A stretch of DNA of 64,000 bases from Symsagittifera roscoffensis (Eukaryota; Xenacoelomorpha; Acoela; Convolutidae), in assembly GCF_963678635.1 (NCBI RefSeq), contig NW_026971650.1, forward strand, positions 1 to 64,000, in the 5' to 3' direction. Shown piece by piece: positions 1 through 9,598 of the stretch; position 1 is the first letter of the stretch, and each line of letters starts with the position of its first letter. The notes beneath the pieces were generated by a model. It was not told where the DNA came from. It did no database searches and was given only the letters and a program-made list of their open reading frames with translations. A program made the translations under genes and the position numbers.

Positions 1-915
1 TATCCTCATAAGGCACAGGTATCGAACGAATTCAACTCGTCAGCAGTGAGTAATAAAGGAATTCTTGCTTGTCATGGATACAGTTTTGAAGAAAATCCTG
101 ATGCATTTGATATGTATCCATTCACTGATAGAGCAAACTCATTGGGAACAGGGATAACTTTTTCACTCTATGGGAGGCTCGCCATTGATTTGTTTACTTG
201 CGAAAAACTGTTGCTACCAAATACCAAAGTTCGAATTAAACTTATTCGAGCTAGACCTAATTTTTACATGTTATCTGATAATCCAAATGTCAGTCTGAAA
301 ATAGTTGATTGTTCGTTGTTTACTAGAAGAATTTTAGTTGCTGAACCTAATCATCAATACTTGCAATGGAATCTGGAAAGATAACCTGCTCAATATAATT
401 ACATGGAAACTATAGCAAGAACCTTTATCATTCTATCTCGTCAAAACCATTTTATTCAGGAAAATGTTTTCAATAATGCCCCAATCAGAAGGATAGCTGT
501 TGCAATGAATACAAATTCGGCTGGTGCGGGATCTTTTTATGAAAATCCTTTCAATTATCAACAATTTCATTTGAGAGAGCTTAGAATTATTCGGGGTGGA
601 AGAGCAATTATTTCATTAGATACAACTTCTCCTTGTCGACCCTATGTCACAACAATGAAAGCAATGCAGTTTAACGAAGATTTTCTAGCTCTTCCTATGG
701 AAGATTTTCAAAATCACTATATTCTAGTTTTTGACTTGACTTCACTACAGGATGCTGCTGAACAGTTGCATTAACCAGAACTTAGTGGAGAAAGCTTGAG
801 ATTAGAAATGTTTTTTCAGTTTCCCTTGGAGCAAGTAACGGAAGTGATAGTCTTGGGAGAAAGAATATCAAATGATCAAATTGACAAATTCGGAACAGTC
901 GCTAAAAATGTTTAG
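1..915 (+). pseudogene. Polinton/Maverick major capsid protein (F54H12.2-like), 3' part, with two nonsense codons
   Basis: One reading frame runs from the window edge to TAG at 913-915 and is broken only by TAA at 382-384 and 772-774. The protein on both sides of each stop keeps the signature of metazoan 'F54H12.2-like' proteins, which are the double-jelly-roll major capsid proteins of Polintons. Recognisable stretches are PIRRIAVAMNTNSAGAGSF, FHLRELRIIRGG and ILVFDLTSLQD. Downstream of the second stop the family C-terminus continues (FPLEQVTEVIVLGER). The second TAA stands where relatives usually have Tyr, so a single-base nonsense change is likely. The 5' part lies outside the window. The protein would form capsid hexons. 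With two stops and no frameshift this is a young pseudogene. Family assignment is from memory of the motif pattern. Confidence 0.8.
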
Positions 916-1043
916 TTTTTTTGAGTTTTCAGGTTCCTATAAAAATATTGTAGCTTTTTTGGGACTTTTCATTGTGATTCATTTTCATTTCTGTACTATA
1001 TATATTTTTTTTTTCAGACCTAAATCTCCAGAAATAGAAGCTA

Positions 1044-1273
1044 ATGAATGCTAATTTAATTGAAAACCCAAGACATTTCTTCAGCCTAGACTGTGAATCA
1101 GTGTTCAACAAATTTTGTCCAGTTCACAAGTTTTGTGTATGGGACTTTGTTGATTCAGTACCTAAATGCGAGTAAGTCATTAACTTCAGGATTTTCCATC
1201 CTAAATTACAATATTATACTTTCTATTTCTTTGTTTTAGATGTAAATCAGCTAACATTTGCGAAAATGGATAA
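1044..1273 (+). CDS. Possible small spliced cysteine-rich protein between capsid and protease genes
   Basis: An ATG at 1044 opens a 42-codon exon ending at a consensus donor (GCGA|GTAAGT, GT at 1172). A pyrimidine-rich tract and AG at 1238-1239 form a good acceptor. Splicing would extend the frame by about ten codons to TAA at 1271-1273, which overlaps the protease start. Without splicing the frame stops at 1173-1175. The predicted product is about 53 aa with six to seven Cys residues (CPVHKFC, KCECKSANIC), suggestive of metal binding. No family is recognised. Support is only the splice signals and the coding-like composition. Confidence 0.3.
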
Positions 1274-1664
1274 TTTTTCACTTCTGCAAATTATTGAAAG
1301 AATTTCTGAACTCAGGTTCAAGTACATGGGATCTTACCCCTCTGATAAAGTACCTCAACTAACAAAATACTCTTTTGAAATTGTTAACTCAGCTCCAAGC
1401 AATGATAGAGGGGAGCACTGGATCATGATGGCTCGATTGGATAAAACTTACTATTTTGCTGATTCTTCGGGTCGGAAAAGAACAACTTATTCCTTTCTAA
1501 CAAAAAAGTATCGGCGAATGGTTCCTCGAAAGCTACAAAAAACTGATAATTTGTGTGGATTTTACGCAATTTATTCAGCATTTCTTCTTTTTAAATTCTA
1601 CCAGACAAAGTTGAATAATATTCATGATGTGCATGTTTTGAATTTTATAAGTAATTTTATGTAA
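1266..1664 (+). CDS. Polinton adenain-like cysteine protease (PRO)
   Basis: The 132-aa product matches the short adenovirus-type maturation protease of Polintons. N-terminal GSYPSDKVPQLTKY corresponds to the usual 'GVYPSDKLP' region. The catalytic set is all visible: His51 in GEHW, Asp66 in YFADSSG, oxyanion Gln91 and Cys97 in NLCGFYAIYSAF, with the six-residue Gln-to-Cys spacing expected of adenain. The family processes capsid proteins during virion maturation. It follows the capsid gene on the same strand, as in many Polintons. Unlike the capsid gene it has no stop or frameshift. The C-terminus (HVLNFISNFM) is slightly short for the family but plausible. Confidence 0.85.
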   Translation: MDNFSLLQIIERISELRFKYMGSYPSDKVPQLTKYSFEIVNSAPSNDRGEHWIMMARLDKTYYFADSSGRKRTTYSFLTKKYRRMVPRKLQKTDNLCGFYAIYSAFLLFKFYQTKLNNIHDVHVLNFISNFM

Positions 1665-2370
1665 ATTTGTAGTTTTTTCATTTGTAAGTGTAAATTATGG
1701 CAGTAAGATTACTATATGATGCAGTGATTTATATATTTTCATTGTAATTTAATTTTTTTCTCTCAAAAAATTTGTTTTTTTTTCGAAGTCTCTGTAGGTT
1801 TCAGCATTGTTTCAGTTTGATAGAAAGTAAAAATATCGTTTCAATTAGATAGAAAGTAAGATTATTTAATAAATTAGGTCAAATAATAGCTAACCTTATC
1901 GTGTTTTGAAGTTTTTTTGAAAACTTTTTCATAAAAATTCCAAGTTTTTTCCCAAAAACTCTTACCATTGACTTACCATATATCAAAAAACTAAAAATAT
2001 AACCTTAATTCTACAATCTACATGTAATTAACAATTAATTGTACCCAATTAGATAACGCGCGCCGAGATTTTTGCGAAAAAATTAGACATTTTCGCAAAA
2101 AAACCAAAAAAATTTCGTTTTTCTTACCATTATCTTACCATCACACAAACCATAAAACCTTACCATTGGTTTTCCCTATCCTTACCATTGGTTTTCTCTA
2201 TCCCTACCCCCCCCCCCACTTCAGCCTCAACATCTACTACTTATATAACTTGAAGAAAATTATAAAAGCTGAAGCTGATACGTGACATGGGGCGGATCTA
2301 CGATTTTCTTGAAGAGGGAGGGGCGGAGTTTCAAAAAATTTAGGTATGTATAAGAAGAGTCTAGCTTTAC
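1665..2370 (+). other. Non-coding, AT-rich, with a two-unit 22-bp repeat
   Basis: No gene is supported. The stretch after the Polinton protease is T-rich. Two 22-bp units beginning CCTTACCATTGG lie at 2158-2179 and 2180-2201, followed by a run of C. No Polinton terminal inverted repeat was recognised, so the right end of that element is not located. Confidence 0.5.
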
Positions 2371-2979
2371 TTCACAAGCAGTAAAAACAATTTGTGACAC
2401 TGAAAGCATCGGCATTGTTTACTCTCCGGTCGACGATTATAGAGCTACAAGATGCATGTAGCGTAATACAGGAAACTTGAAAAACTTTGTTCTTATGAAC
2501 GCAAAAGAGGAAGGACACGGGAATACAGAAGGTATGATAGAGCGTGCACTCAGTGCTTTTGGAATTTTCGATAGAGCTGCTGTAAAAACATCAGCTTTCA
2601 AAGAGCATCCCGGGCGTGAAGCAAACGCGTTACTGAGAAATCTAACGAAAAACCGTCACTGCAAAATCTAAATTGGGATAAAGTTTTGAAGAAAAAGTCA
2701 GCCTGTTTTGATAGCGAATACCCACGAGCAGCTCGTTTACTCCTTCCGTCCAAAACTAATTGAAACCAACGCTCGGACATGGAGTATGGTGTTGAATACA
2801 TCAACCATCCAAAGAGGCTAGCCGAAGATCTACTGGTAAACTGCGAAGGGTGCGAGACCGGCGCCGAGTGTGCAAAATTGAATTCGACGGGGCGATCTAT
2901 GAGGCCAACCTGGAGAACGGAATTGCTGTTCCAAAGGGTTGACAAGCGGATAAAAGAGGTATAGTCTCATTGAACAAAA
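2371..2979 (+). pseudogene. Old Ty3/gypsy integrase remnant, left half (interrupted by element A)
   Basis: The translation aligns with the integrase C-terminal half of element C (minus strand, around 50.4-51.1 kb). YSPVDDYRATRCM matches C's KSPVKDHRATGLV, MIERALSAF matches MISRALSAL, and HPGREANALLRNLTKN matches YHGREANTALRNLTKK. It carries a TAG near 2458 and a premature TAA after the LTKN region at 2669-2671, so it is not functional. The frame runs up to the left edge of element A at 2980 and resumes at 17592, showing that A inserted into this older copy. No LTR was found for the remnant. Confidence 0.75.
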
Positions 2980-3389
2980 TGGAACCTGATCTAAACTACA
3001 TTTTATGATTGGATAAATTAGATATTTTACCAATGTAAAGTATTTAATATTAACCAATCATGATCCATCTAACTAACAACCCACTTATTTGTAAGTGCTG
3101 AAGTTACTTGTAATTTCAGCACCAGAGAGATTTGAATTTAACTTAGAAATTAGTTGGACTCTCCCGAGCACTTCAGCAGCCGCAATAAACCAGTATACCC
3201 TAGATCTATTGAGCCTAGCAGAGACTAGTTAAACAACCTGAGACTAGATAGTATAAGAGTAAGATTAGGATCGGTATTAGACTAAGAAGTTGCACGAATC
3301 TATCCGGCCGAAAATAAGATAGCGTGACGAGCAGACGGTGTACCCTATCCGAAATTACTCTATGAGTTAACCAACTCGGTCCTAACTCA
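2980..3389 (+). repeat. 5' LTR of element A (410 bp)
   Basis: Starts TGGAACC and ends CTAACTCA (TG...CA). It matches the copy at 17178-17587 with only one difference that I could find (A for T near 3071). A 28-nt near-palindrome at 3095-3122 (stem GTGCTGAA...TTCAGCAC) is shared with the element B LTRs, where it is perfect. The divergence point from flanking DNA fixes the boundaries. Confidence 0.93.
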
Positions 3390-3391
3390 TC

Positions 3392-3414
3392 TGGTGCGAC
3401 CATAAGTCTCGAAC
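3392..3414 (+). promoter_or_regulatory. Primer-binding site of element A
   Basis: Two bases after the LTR the sequence reads TGGTGCGACCATAAG and runs on for 23 nt. Its reverse complement ends in CCA and contains GTTCGAG, as expected of a tRNA 3' end and T-arm. The same site stands at the same place in element B. The spacing is one base off a canonical tRNA, so the tRNA is not assigned; an Arg-type tRNA is a weak possibility. Confidence 0.7.
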
Positions 3415-3476
3415 AAGACCTTAATAGCTTAGAATTAACCAAAATAGATTAGAAATTAGACAAAAACATTTACAAA

Positions 3477-3710
3477 ATGTTATACGACAATAATTTAATC
3501 GAAATGTCTCTACGACTCAATAGATCAGAGCCAATATTCCGAACCATAACAGAACTACCCGGAATTGGAAGAAGACCTCGAACCAGAGACGACATACGAC
3601 AAAGTAGAAACTTGCCATATAGCTATATGATAGTTAGGCAAAAACCAGAACAAACTTTTATATTTAGAATACTACTGGCAATGAATTTAGATTTTCATTT
3701 GCAAACATAA
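3477..3710 (+). CDS. ORF0: conserved 77-aa leader protein of element A
   Basis: A 77-codon ORF starts 87 nt after the LTR. Element B has the same ORF, same length, in the same place (22525-22758), with about 9 amino-acid differences and several silent ones. The start MLYD, the middle SLRLNRSEPIFRT and the end LDFHLQT are identical, so the frame looks selected. The product is basic and mixed in character, without a clear signal peptide or transmembrane helix. No family is recognised. Because it is the first ATG after the LTR, it could be an upstream ORF that regulates Gag translation, or its ATG could be spliced onto downstream genes. Function is unknown. Confidence 0.6.
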   Translation: MLYDNNLIEMSLRLNRSEPIFRTITELPGIGRRPRTRDDIRQSRNLPYSYMIVRQKPEQTFIFRILLAMNLDFHLQT

Positions 3711-4040
3711 AATTTTGAAGTCAATCTTCAAAATCATTTCAGGCGCTAAACAAAATTATTAATATACAATAACGATTGATAAAAAGATCTAAGATCGTTT
3801 TCCTAAAACTCTGCAGTAATATACAAAACATGTTTGAAAAATATTTATTGAAAAATAAAAATAAAAATTAGTAGCATGACAATAAATGGTTAGTAATCAT
3901 AAATCATCCTGTTGTTCCAGCTCCATCACCTAAAACATAACAGCAATCATAAACCCACTAATATCATCAAAACACTAAATCTTTCCTTTACACACATTTA
4001 AAATTTTATTAAAACTTAAATTCACTTAATTTTAAAACCA

Positions 4041-4065
4041 GATCATCAAGGCTTATCCTTGGATC
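4041..4065 (+). promoter_or_regulatory. Leader hairpin 1 of element A
   Basis: The 25-nt sequence GATC-AT-CAAGG-cttat-CCTTG-GATC can fold into a 9-bp stem with a 2-nt bulge and 5-nt loop. An identical copy follows exactly 60 nt later, and element B carries the same pair (23083-23107 and 23144-23168). Confidence 0.7.
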
Positions 4066-4100
4066 TTAAATCATTTTCTACTTAATTAAATTTCAAATTT

Positions 4101-4125
4101 GATCATCAAGGCTTATCCTTGGATC
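4101..4125 (+). promoter_or_regulatory. Leader hairpin 2 of element A
   Basis: An exact repeat of the 25-nt hairpin at 4041-4065. The sequence between the two copies is not conserved to the same degree, which points to selection on the hairpin itself. Confidence 0.7.
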
Positions 4126-4642
4126 AACCAGAACAACTTTGTTCTCCCCCACCCACTTAATTAGTGTCTAACGACCTCAAACGTCGATTCACTACCCAAC
4201 CCTTTCTAAAGACCTAAGACTAATAGAAATTTTTAAACAAAACTAATCATTCAAATTAGGATAAACAGTGAAGAACTTCGGTTATTCATCCTTCACTTGA
4301 CCCCCCCTCTTAACAGACCCAGGATAAATCTTAGACTTAGTAAGTTTAAAATAGTATCTAACGAACTACTCGCGTTCTAATTATACCTGAACCTTGTGGA
4401 TCGATTTACTATTCTCCAACCCTTGAACACAATCACTACCCCTAAGTAAGATTAAGTAAGTTAACACCTTAACTTATACTAGCCACGAGAAAGTAAAAAA
4501 TCATTCTTCGGAATCGATATACTTTTCTCTCCAACCCTGAACAAACAGACCCAGGTTAAGCTAACCAAAAAATCGTAAGAACTAACAGTTTAAGAAAATA
4601 GAAACCATTTAACAACCTTTTGCATTCGTCATCCTAAACCTT

Positions 4643-5110
4643 ATGTCATTTAAAAACCTAGGAAATAAACAAACAATCGTTTTACACAATTGTGAAATAG
4701 ATAACAAAAAATACGACCTTGTAATCACACCTCATACACAAACAGTTGGATACATTCGAACAAAACGACAAACACTAAAAAGAAAAATAATAACGAAACA
4801 AAGACAAATAACACGAAAAAGATTTTCAAAAAATCGAAACGCATTTTCAGAATCAGAAACCAACAGTTTAGACGAACTTTACAAACTAAAAGAATCAATA
4901 GATAAAAATTGCCCACTTCACGATCAATTATATTTTTCTGACTCAGAAACAACTTCAAATTCATCAAAAAGAGGAAAAAGAAGAATAAAAAAGCAGTATA
5001 AACACAAACCAGTACATTTATACAATTGGAATCAACCAATTAGACACATTAATAATTACATATTAACAGTCATCGAACAAAAAAATGAGCTCAACGCACA
5101 CCCCAGGTGA
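4643..5110 (+). CDS. ORF1: basic 155-aa protein of element A, overlapping gag
   Basis: A 155-codon ORF that is strongly Lys/Arg-rich in its first half (RTKRQTLKRKII, ITRKRF) with an acidic-Ser patch in the middle (FSDSETTSNSSKRG) and a second basic stretch after it. No signal peptide, transmembrane helix or zinc motif is seen. Its end overlaps the start of the Gag ORF by 26 nt in another frame. In element B the homologous stretch has lost single bases and is broken. The composition suggests a nucleic-acid-binding or nuclear protein, but no family is recognised. It could be expressed from the same mRNA as Gag by leaky scanning. Confidence 0.55.
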   Translation: MSFKNLGNKQTIVLHNCEIDNKKYDLVITPHTQTVGYIRTKRQTLKRKIITKQRQITRKRFSKNRNAFSESETNSLDELYKLKESIDKNCPLHDQLYFSDSETTSNSSKRGKRRIKKQYKHKPVHLYNWNQPIRHINNYILTVIEQKNELNAHPR

Positions 5111-6095
5111 AGAAAGTCCAGATGATGATGAAATCTTTCCTTTTATAGTAGATGCAACCACTGATAGAGGACAGCATATATTTTGCAAAAATTTACTATT
5201 AAATTTATTTGAACCCGGAATCAGTCCATGTAAAACAGAGTTCCCAGATGTAAAAATCAAAAGACAAATCATAGACCACTACTTAAAAGATATATGCAAC
5301 ATAACACAACAGTATGGAATCTACTCCATAGAATTCACCTCACCAAACCATAATAATAGAAAATATACAATTCAAACAGACGATCTTGATTTAGAATTTT
5401 CAAAAGTTTTTTCAGAATATATAAAAAGCATCCAATATCATAACTCACAAAGAGCAAACTCCATATTCACCAATGAAGTTTTCGCAACAATATATAGTTA
5501 TATTTCGATATTAGAAAACGAAATCCCAATAACAAATGTCTCACCGACAGAAACATCTAAACATTTGAAAGTACGACATGAAATCACACTACTCTCTAGT
5601 TATTTAAACATCATTAATGAAAATTTCACGAAAGACGACGTTTCACAACATACAAAACACGATCTACAAAAAATTTTGGCATGGTTCATAATAGATTATT
5701 TCACACACAATATTGATTTAATTGCACAAGCAAGAAAAAATTTTAGACCCCAAAACTCGAACGATGATACCGCTATCACAGAACAATCAGATTATGTTTG
5801 GGACCCCGAATGGTCTCATCCCGCATTTATAAGCTTCCCACAATCAATCTCAAGTCAAGCAATAAGTACGATATCTTACATAAGAGATTATGTAAAAGTA
5901 ATACCATTAACCATTGATGCAACACCATTAAACTATAATACATTTTTGCCCGATACACAAAATAATAGTTTAAACTCTATAGTTATACACTCCAGTCCTT
6001 TTTATGCAATCACAAACAAAAGACGAGATGTTCAATGTTTTAGAAAAATATCACCAAATACTTCAGAACGAAAATCTGAAGGCCGCCCCCGATAA
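5085..6095 (+). pseudogene. gag: Gag N-terminal fragment of element A, truncated by deletion
   Basis: The first ~300 residues match the element B Gag N-terminus closely: LLLNLFEPGISPCK, FPDVKIKRQII, YHNSQRANSIFTNEVFA, ITEQSDYVWDPEWSH. This is a mostly helical, charged region before the capsid, possibly matrix-like. The homology ends at about 5990, where B continues into the rest of Gag but A jumps into the end of RT. The ORF then runs ~35 codons out of frame through RT sequence before stopping. Capsid and nucleocapsid are therefore missing from this copy. A/B differences upstream are largely silent, so the protein was under constraint before A inserted. Confidence 0.8.
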
Positions 6096-9000
6096 ATCAC
6101 ACTTCTTTTTGACAAGAGTTAAATTCTTAGGACATAATATAGAAAGAAAAACAATCACTCCATTGAAATCACGCATTGACGCTATTCAAAAACTTCAACC
6201 ACCAACAAATAAAAAGAAAATCCAAGAATTTCTTGGAATGTTAAACTTTTTAAGTAAATATGTTTATAAAATGCAATTATATCTACGACCATTTTATAAC
6301 ATCCTTAGACAACAAAATAATTTTGAATGGAACACAGAACATCAAACACGATTTGAAGAAATAAAGAAACTTTTAACTGAACAAATTTCAAACACAATTC
6401 CAGATTCAAATCAACCATTTTATGCAATGTGCGATGCTTCGAACTTTGGCATCGGTGCAGCACTATTACAATCACATAATGGTACAAATAAAATGAACCT
6501 CATATCAGCAAATTCTCGATTATTCACTCAAGCAGAGCTGCGACTCTCAACTCTAATGAGAGAATGTACAGCCATAATATATACACTGACAGAATATGAA
6601 TTTCTGATACTTGGATCAAAACATCCAACAGTTTTATTCACAGACCATAAACCAATCATCTTTCTCTTTACACAAAAATCTAACCCAAACCACCGAGTTT
6701 ACAGATTTCAACTAATTCTAATGAAATTTCCAAACTTACATATAGTTTGGACTGCAGGAAAAAATCTTGCATTACCAGACACCTTAAGTCGAAATACACC
6801 ACCTGAATTACTTACACGAAAAACAACAGTTGAAATACCCAAAAACATAAAATTCTACCTTGCAGAAAACGAAACATCACCCCGATTGGAATGCAAATAT
6901 GCAGTAAAAACTGATATTGAACAATCACAAATAAATAGTTTACAACATTTCCCACTTTATTTAGATTGTCAAAATAATCATTATGAAGTTGATCTACTTG
7001 GAACATCAACTTTCAAACCAATCCCATATTCTCAATGGATAAAAAATAACACCCAACAAAAACGAACAAAACAACACCCGCCTAAAAAAGACCATTTTCC
7101 ACTAATTGAAAAAGAAGATTTAACTGATAAAATAAATTTATCAGGACCACAAACAAATGATTCAAAATACACAATAAATCAAGTTTTTGACCTTCACGAC
7201 CCACTTGATACAATACCCTTATCTAAAATCGAAATTGAAAACATTTTTCTCCCTCCAACAGAAACGATTACAATTTCAACACTGAAACAATATCAAAATC
7301 TTGACCCGATAATTAGACAACTAAAATCATGGCACAAATATAAAACTAAACCTGTCAAGGCAGATTCAACCATTCTAGGAAACAAAACACTCCTCCGATA
7401 CTTTCGCAAATTTAACAACACAACAATTAACGAAAATACAGACCTTTTAGAGTATAACCTGAATGAATCTACAGTTCCCTGTCTCCCTTTAAGTATGATT
7501 CTTATAGCTTTTAATATTTCACATACACAAAATATTAAAGGACACTCTGGATCAGAAAAAACATATTCAAATTTTATACAAAATTTTTACTTCCCAAATG
7601 CACCAATTTGGATAAAAGTACTATGCAATGACTGTATAGTATGTCAACTAAATAAACCTTACCCAAATCAAAAACAAATAGCACAAAAACAAGATTTTAA
7701 AGGACAAAGCTTGTACTTTAACCATCGTATCTCATTTGATACCAAAGGACCAATTTCACCCTCATCCGAAGGAAACTCCTACATTATGGTAATTGTTGAC
7801 GCATTTACACATTATGTAGCACTTAACCCAGTACCACATTGTAACGCTTATTACGCTTACACAACACTCTATGAACACTGGATAGCAAAATTCGGACTAC
7901 CAGAAATTTTAGTTACAGACAACGGTACAGAATTCATAAATAATGAAATTATCACACTATGTCATTTATATAACATTAAACACAAACCACGTACATCTCA
8001 TGCACCTTGGACAAACGGCTTAGTCGAAGGTATGAACCGTTCATTACAAGAATATCTCAGATGTATCATCAACGGAAATGATACAAAATATACCGAATGG
8101 TCAGCAGATGTAAAATTATTTCCCTTAGCATATAATTCACAAATTACGACAACTTTAGGAATGTCACCATATGAAATGGTTTTTAACCAAAAGCCACGCA
8201 AACCAATAATGTTTACAGCAAATTCTCATAAAAACGCACAAGGTTATTGTCAACCAAATAAAGACTCAATTTGTTATAACCTACCTTTACATACACACGA
8301 TGAAGATCATTTTCATCACCCACAAATTCTTAAACTAGCCTCCGGTACACACACCGAATGGATTCTAAATAGAGATAAAAAACACAATGAAATTTATCAA
8401 AAAATAACAAAAAAGTTATTACAAAGACAAAACATTAATGAACAAATCAATTCACGTTTTACACCAGCCTCCGAATTAAAAATTGGAACATTTGTTTTAA
8501 TACCTAATTTTAATACTCAAAAAGGAATTTCTAAAAAATTACAACCCCTTCGAAAAGGACCATACCAAATAATTGCAAAACCCACTGATGTCACATATAA
8601 AATTACCGACTCAAACAAAAAAGAAATCGTTCAACATCGAAACAACCTATTACCTTATTACCCAAAAGAATACGCACTCCGCGAATTAACTCAATTATAT
8701 TCTTTCACAGGATTAAAAATCATTCAAAATGAACCACATCTGAAAAACACAGAACAAAATGATAACCCCACCGAAAATCAAAACACAAAACCAACCGCCA
8801 CCAAAAACAATACACAAAACCATAAAGAATCTCCAAAACAAAGAAAAAATAGAAAAATGACCGAACAAATAATACCCCAAGAACAAATCGACAAATCAGA
8901 AAATAGAAAAACAACAAGACTCCGAAATCAACCACGTAAAAACTATAAAATATTCATCCCCCAATCTAAAATTTTAAAGAAAGTGGAATTTCAAAAGTAA
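6004..9000 (+). CDS. pol: Pol fragment of element A: end of RT, RNase H and complete integrase
   Basis: The 998-aa frame begins just after where the RT YxDD catalytic motif should be, so the RT palm is lost. The RT connection follows (FLGHNIERKTITP, KKIQEFLGMLNFLSKY). RNase H shows its acidic residues in MCDASNFGIGAAL, MRECTAI and FTDHKPI. Integrase has an HHCC-type zinc region (GHSGSEKTY ... CNDCIVCQL). Its DDE residues sit in SFDTKGP, VTDNGTEF and GLVEGMN, and it ends in a GPY/F module (LRKGPYQIIAKP). These features and the order RT-RNase H-INT place it in Ty3/gypsy (Metaviridae). The last ~130 residues are Lys/Asn/Gln-rich. Integrase looks intact; whether the truncated frame is translated is unknown. 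Confidence 0.88.
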   Translation: MQSQTKDEMFNVLEKYHQILQNENLKAAPDKSHFFLTRVKFLGHNIERKTITPLKSRIDAIQKLQPPTNKKKIQEFLGMLNFLSKYVYKMQLYLRPFYNILRQQNNFEWNTEHQTRFEEIKKLLTEQISNTIPDSNQPFYAMCDASNFGIGAALLQSHNGTNKMNLISANSRLFTQAELRLSTLMRECTAIIYTLTEYEFLILGSKHPTVLFTDHKPIIFLFTQKSNPNHRVYRFQLILMKFPNLHIVWTAGKNLALPDTLSRNTPPELLTRKTTVEIPKNIKFYLAENETSPRLECKYAVKTDIEQSQINSLQHFPLYLDCQNNHYEVDLLGTSTFKPIPYSQWIKNNTQQKRTKQHPPKKDHFPLIEKEDLTDKINLSGPQTNDSKYTINQVFDLHDPLDTIPLSKIEIENIFLPPTETITISTLKQYQNLDPIIRQLKSWHKYKTKPVKADSTILGNKTLLRYFRKFNNTTINENTDLLEYNLNESTVPCLPLSMILIAFNISHTQNIKGHSGSEKTYSNFIQNFYFPNAPIWIKVLCNDCIVCQLNKPYPNQKQIAQKQDFKGQSLYFNHRISFDTKGPISPSSEGNSYIMVIVDAFTHYVALNPVPHCNAYYAYTTLYEHWIAKFGLPEILVTDNGTEFINNEIITLCHLYNIKHKPRTSHAPWTNGLVEGMNRSLQEYLRCIINGNDTKYTEWSADVKLFPLAYNSQITTTLGMSPYEMVFNQKPRKPIMFTANSHKNAQGYCQPNKDSICYNLPLHTHDEDHFHHPQILKLASGTHTEWILNRDKKHNEIYQKITKKLLQRQNINEQINSRFTPASELKIGTFVLIPNFNTQKGISKKLQPLRKGPYQIIAKPTDVTYKITDSNKKEIVQHRNNLLPYYPKEYALRELTQLYSFTGLKIIQNEPHLKNTEQNDNPTENQNTKPTATKNNTQNHKESPKQRKNRKMTEQIIPQEQIDKSENRKTTRLRNQPRKNYKIFIPQSKILKKVEFQK

Positions 9001-9598
9001 TTTTAACATTATACTTCACTATCTTGAAACCTTCGAAACATTTTCCATTTACATTTTTCAAAATAACATGCTGACAAGTACGCAATAATTCTAGTTCAAA
9101 ATAGACCAATAGGATTCATCCAATCCGTCACTTTCTCTAACTCAAACTAAGACCAATTAGACGAATCATATAGAACTCCAGGCACATCTATAACTATAAC
9201 TTTACGACCTCCAGGTCAAAAATAAGCAAACCACTCCAACTTGACAACTAAAATAAATATCACCATAATACCGTACCCCTCCCTTATCTAATAACCCAAA
9301 GATCAACAATATTTCCCCAACTCAGACCACGAATACCCCCAAAACAAATTTGTTAACTTAGCCTAAAGTAACAAAATGAACATTTTAATTAGCCTAAAGT
9401 ATAAAAATCTCACCATACCCCGGATCATTTGACAAACAAAAATAAAGAAAAAGACGACCTCCCAATCACCATGAAAATTGCCCCCAACAATTTTTTACAA
9501 AACTCAACCCACTTGTCAAAAAACTAATAAATAATCCGACCACACTAGAAAATCGCCTCGAACAGCAAAAAATATTCGACCAAGAGATCATTTCTTAA
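9001..9598 (+). other. Non-coding spacer between pol and the hydrophobic ORFs of element A
   Basis: No ORF of note. Collinear and recognisably similar in element B (30683-31260). It contains the repeated phrase TTAGCCTAAAGT (about 9358 and 9389), also doubled in B. It may hold a splice acceptor or internal promoter for the downstream genes, but none is clear. Confidence 0.5.

Larger units (their letters stand above)
3711..4642 (+). promoter_or_regulatory. Long structured leader of element A, highly conserved in its second half
   Basis: There is no ORF of note. Positions about 4311-4600 are nearly identical to 23358-23655 in element B (about five differences in 290), whereas the Gag coding sequence next to it differs by roughly 16%. 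Twin hairpins lie at 4041-4065 and 4101-4125. Further short inverted repeats are visible, for example GTGAAG...CTTCAC around 4268-4296. This pattern fits a functional RNA such as a packaging, dimerisation or internal-initiation signal. That role is inference. Confidence 0.65.

Noticed and set aside
1..915. Reassigned stop codons (TAA read as an amino acid) in the capsid gene
   Set aside because: Other frames here end cleanly at TAA, including the protease and the 601-aa ORF, so plain nonsense mutation is simpler.
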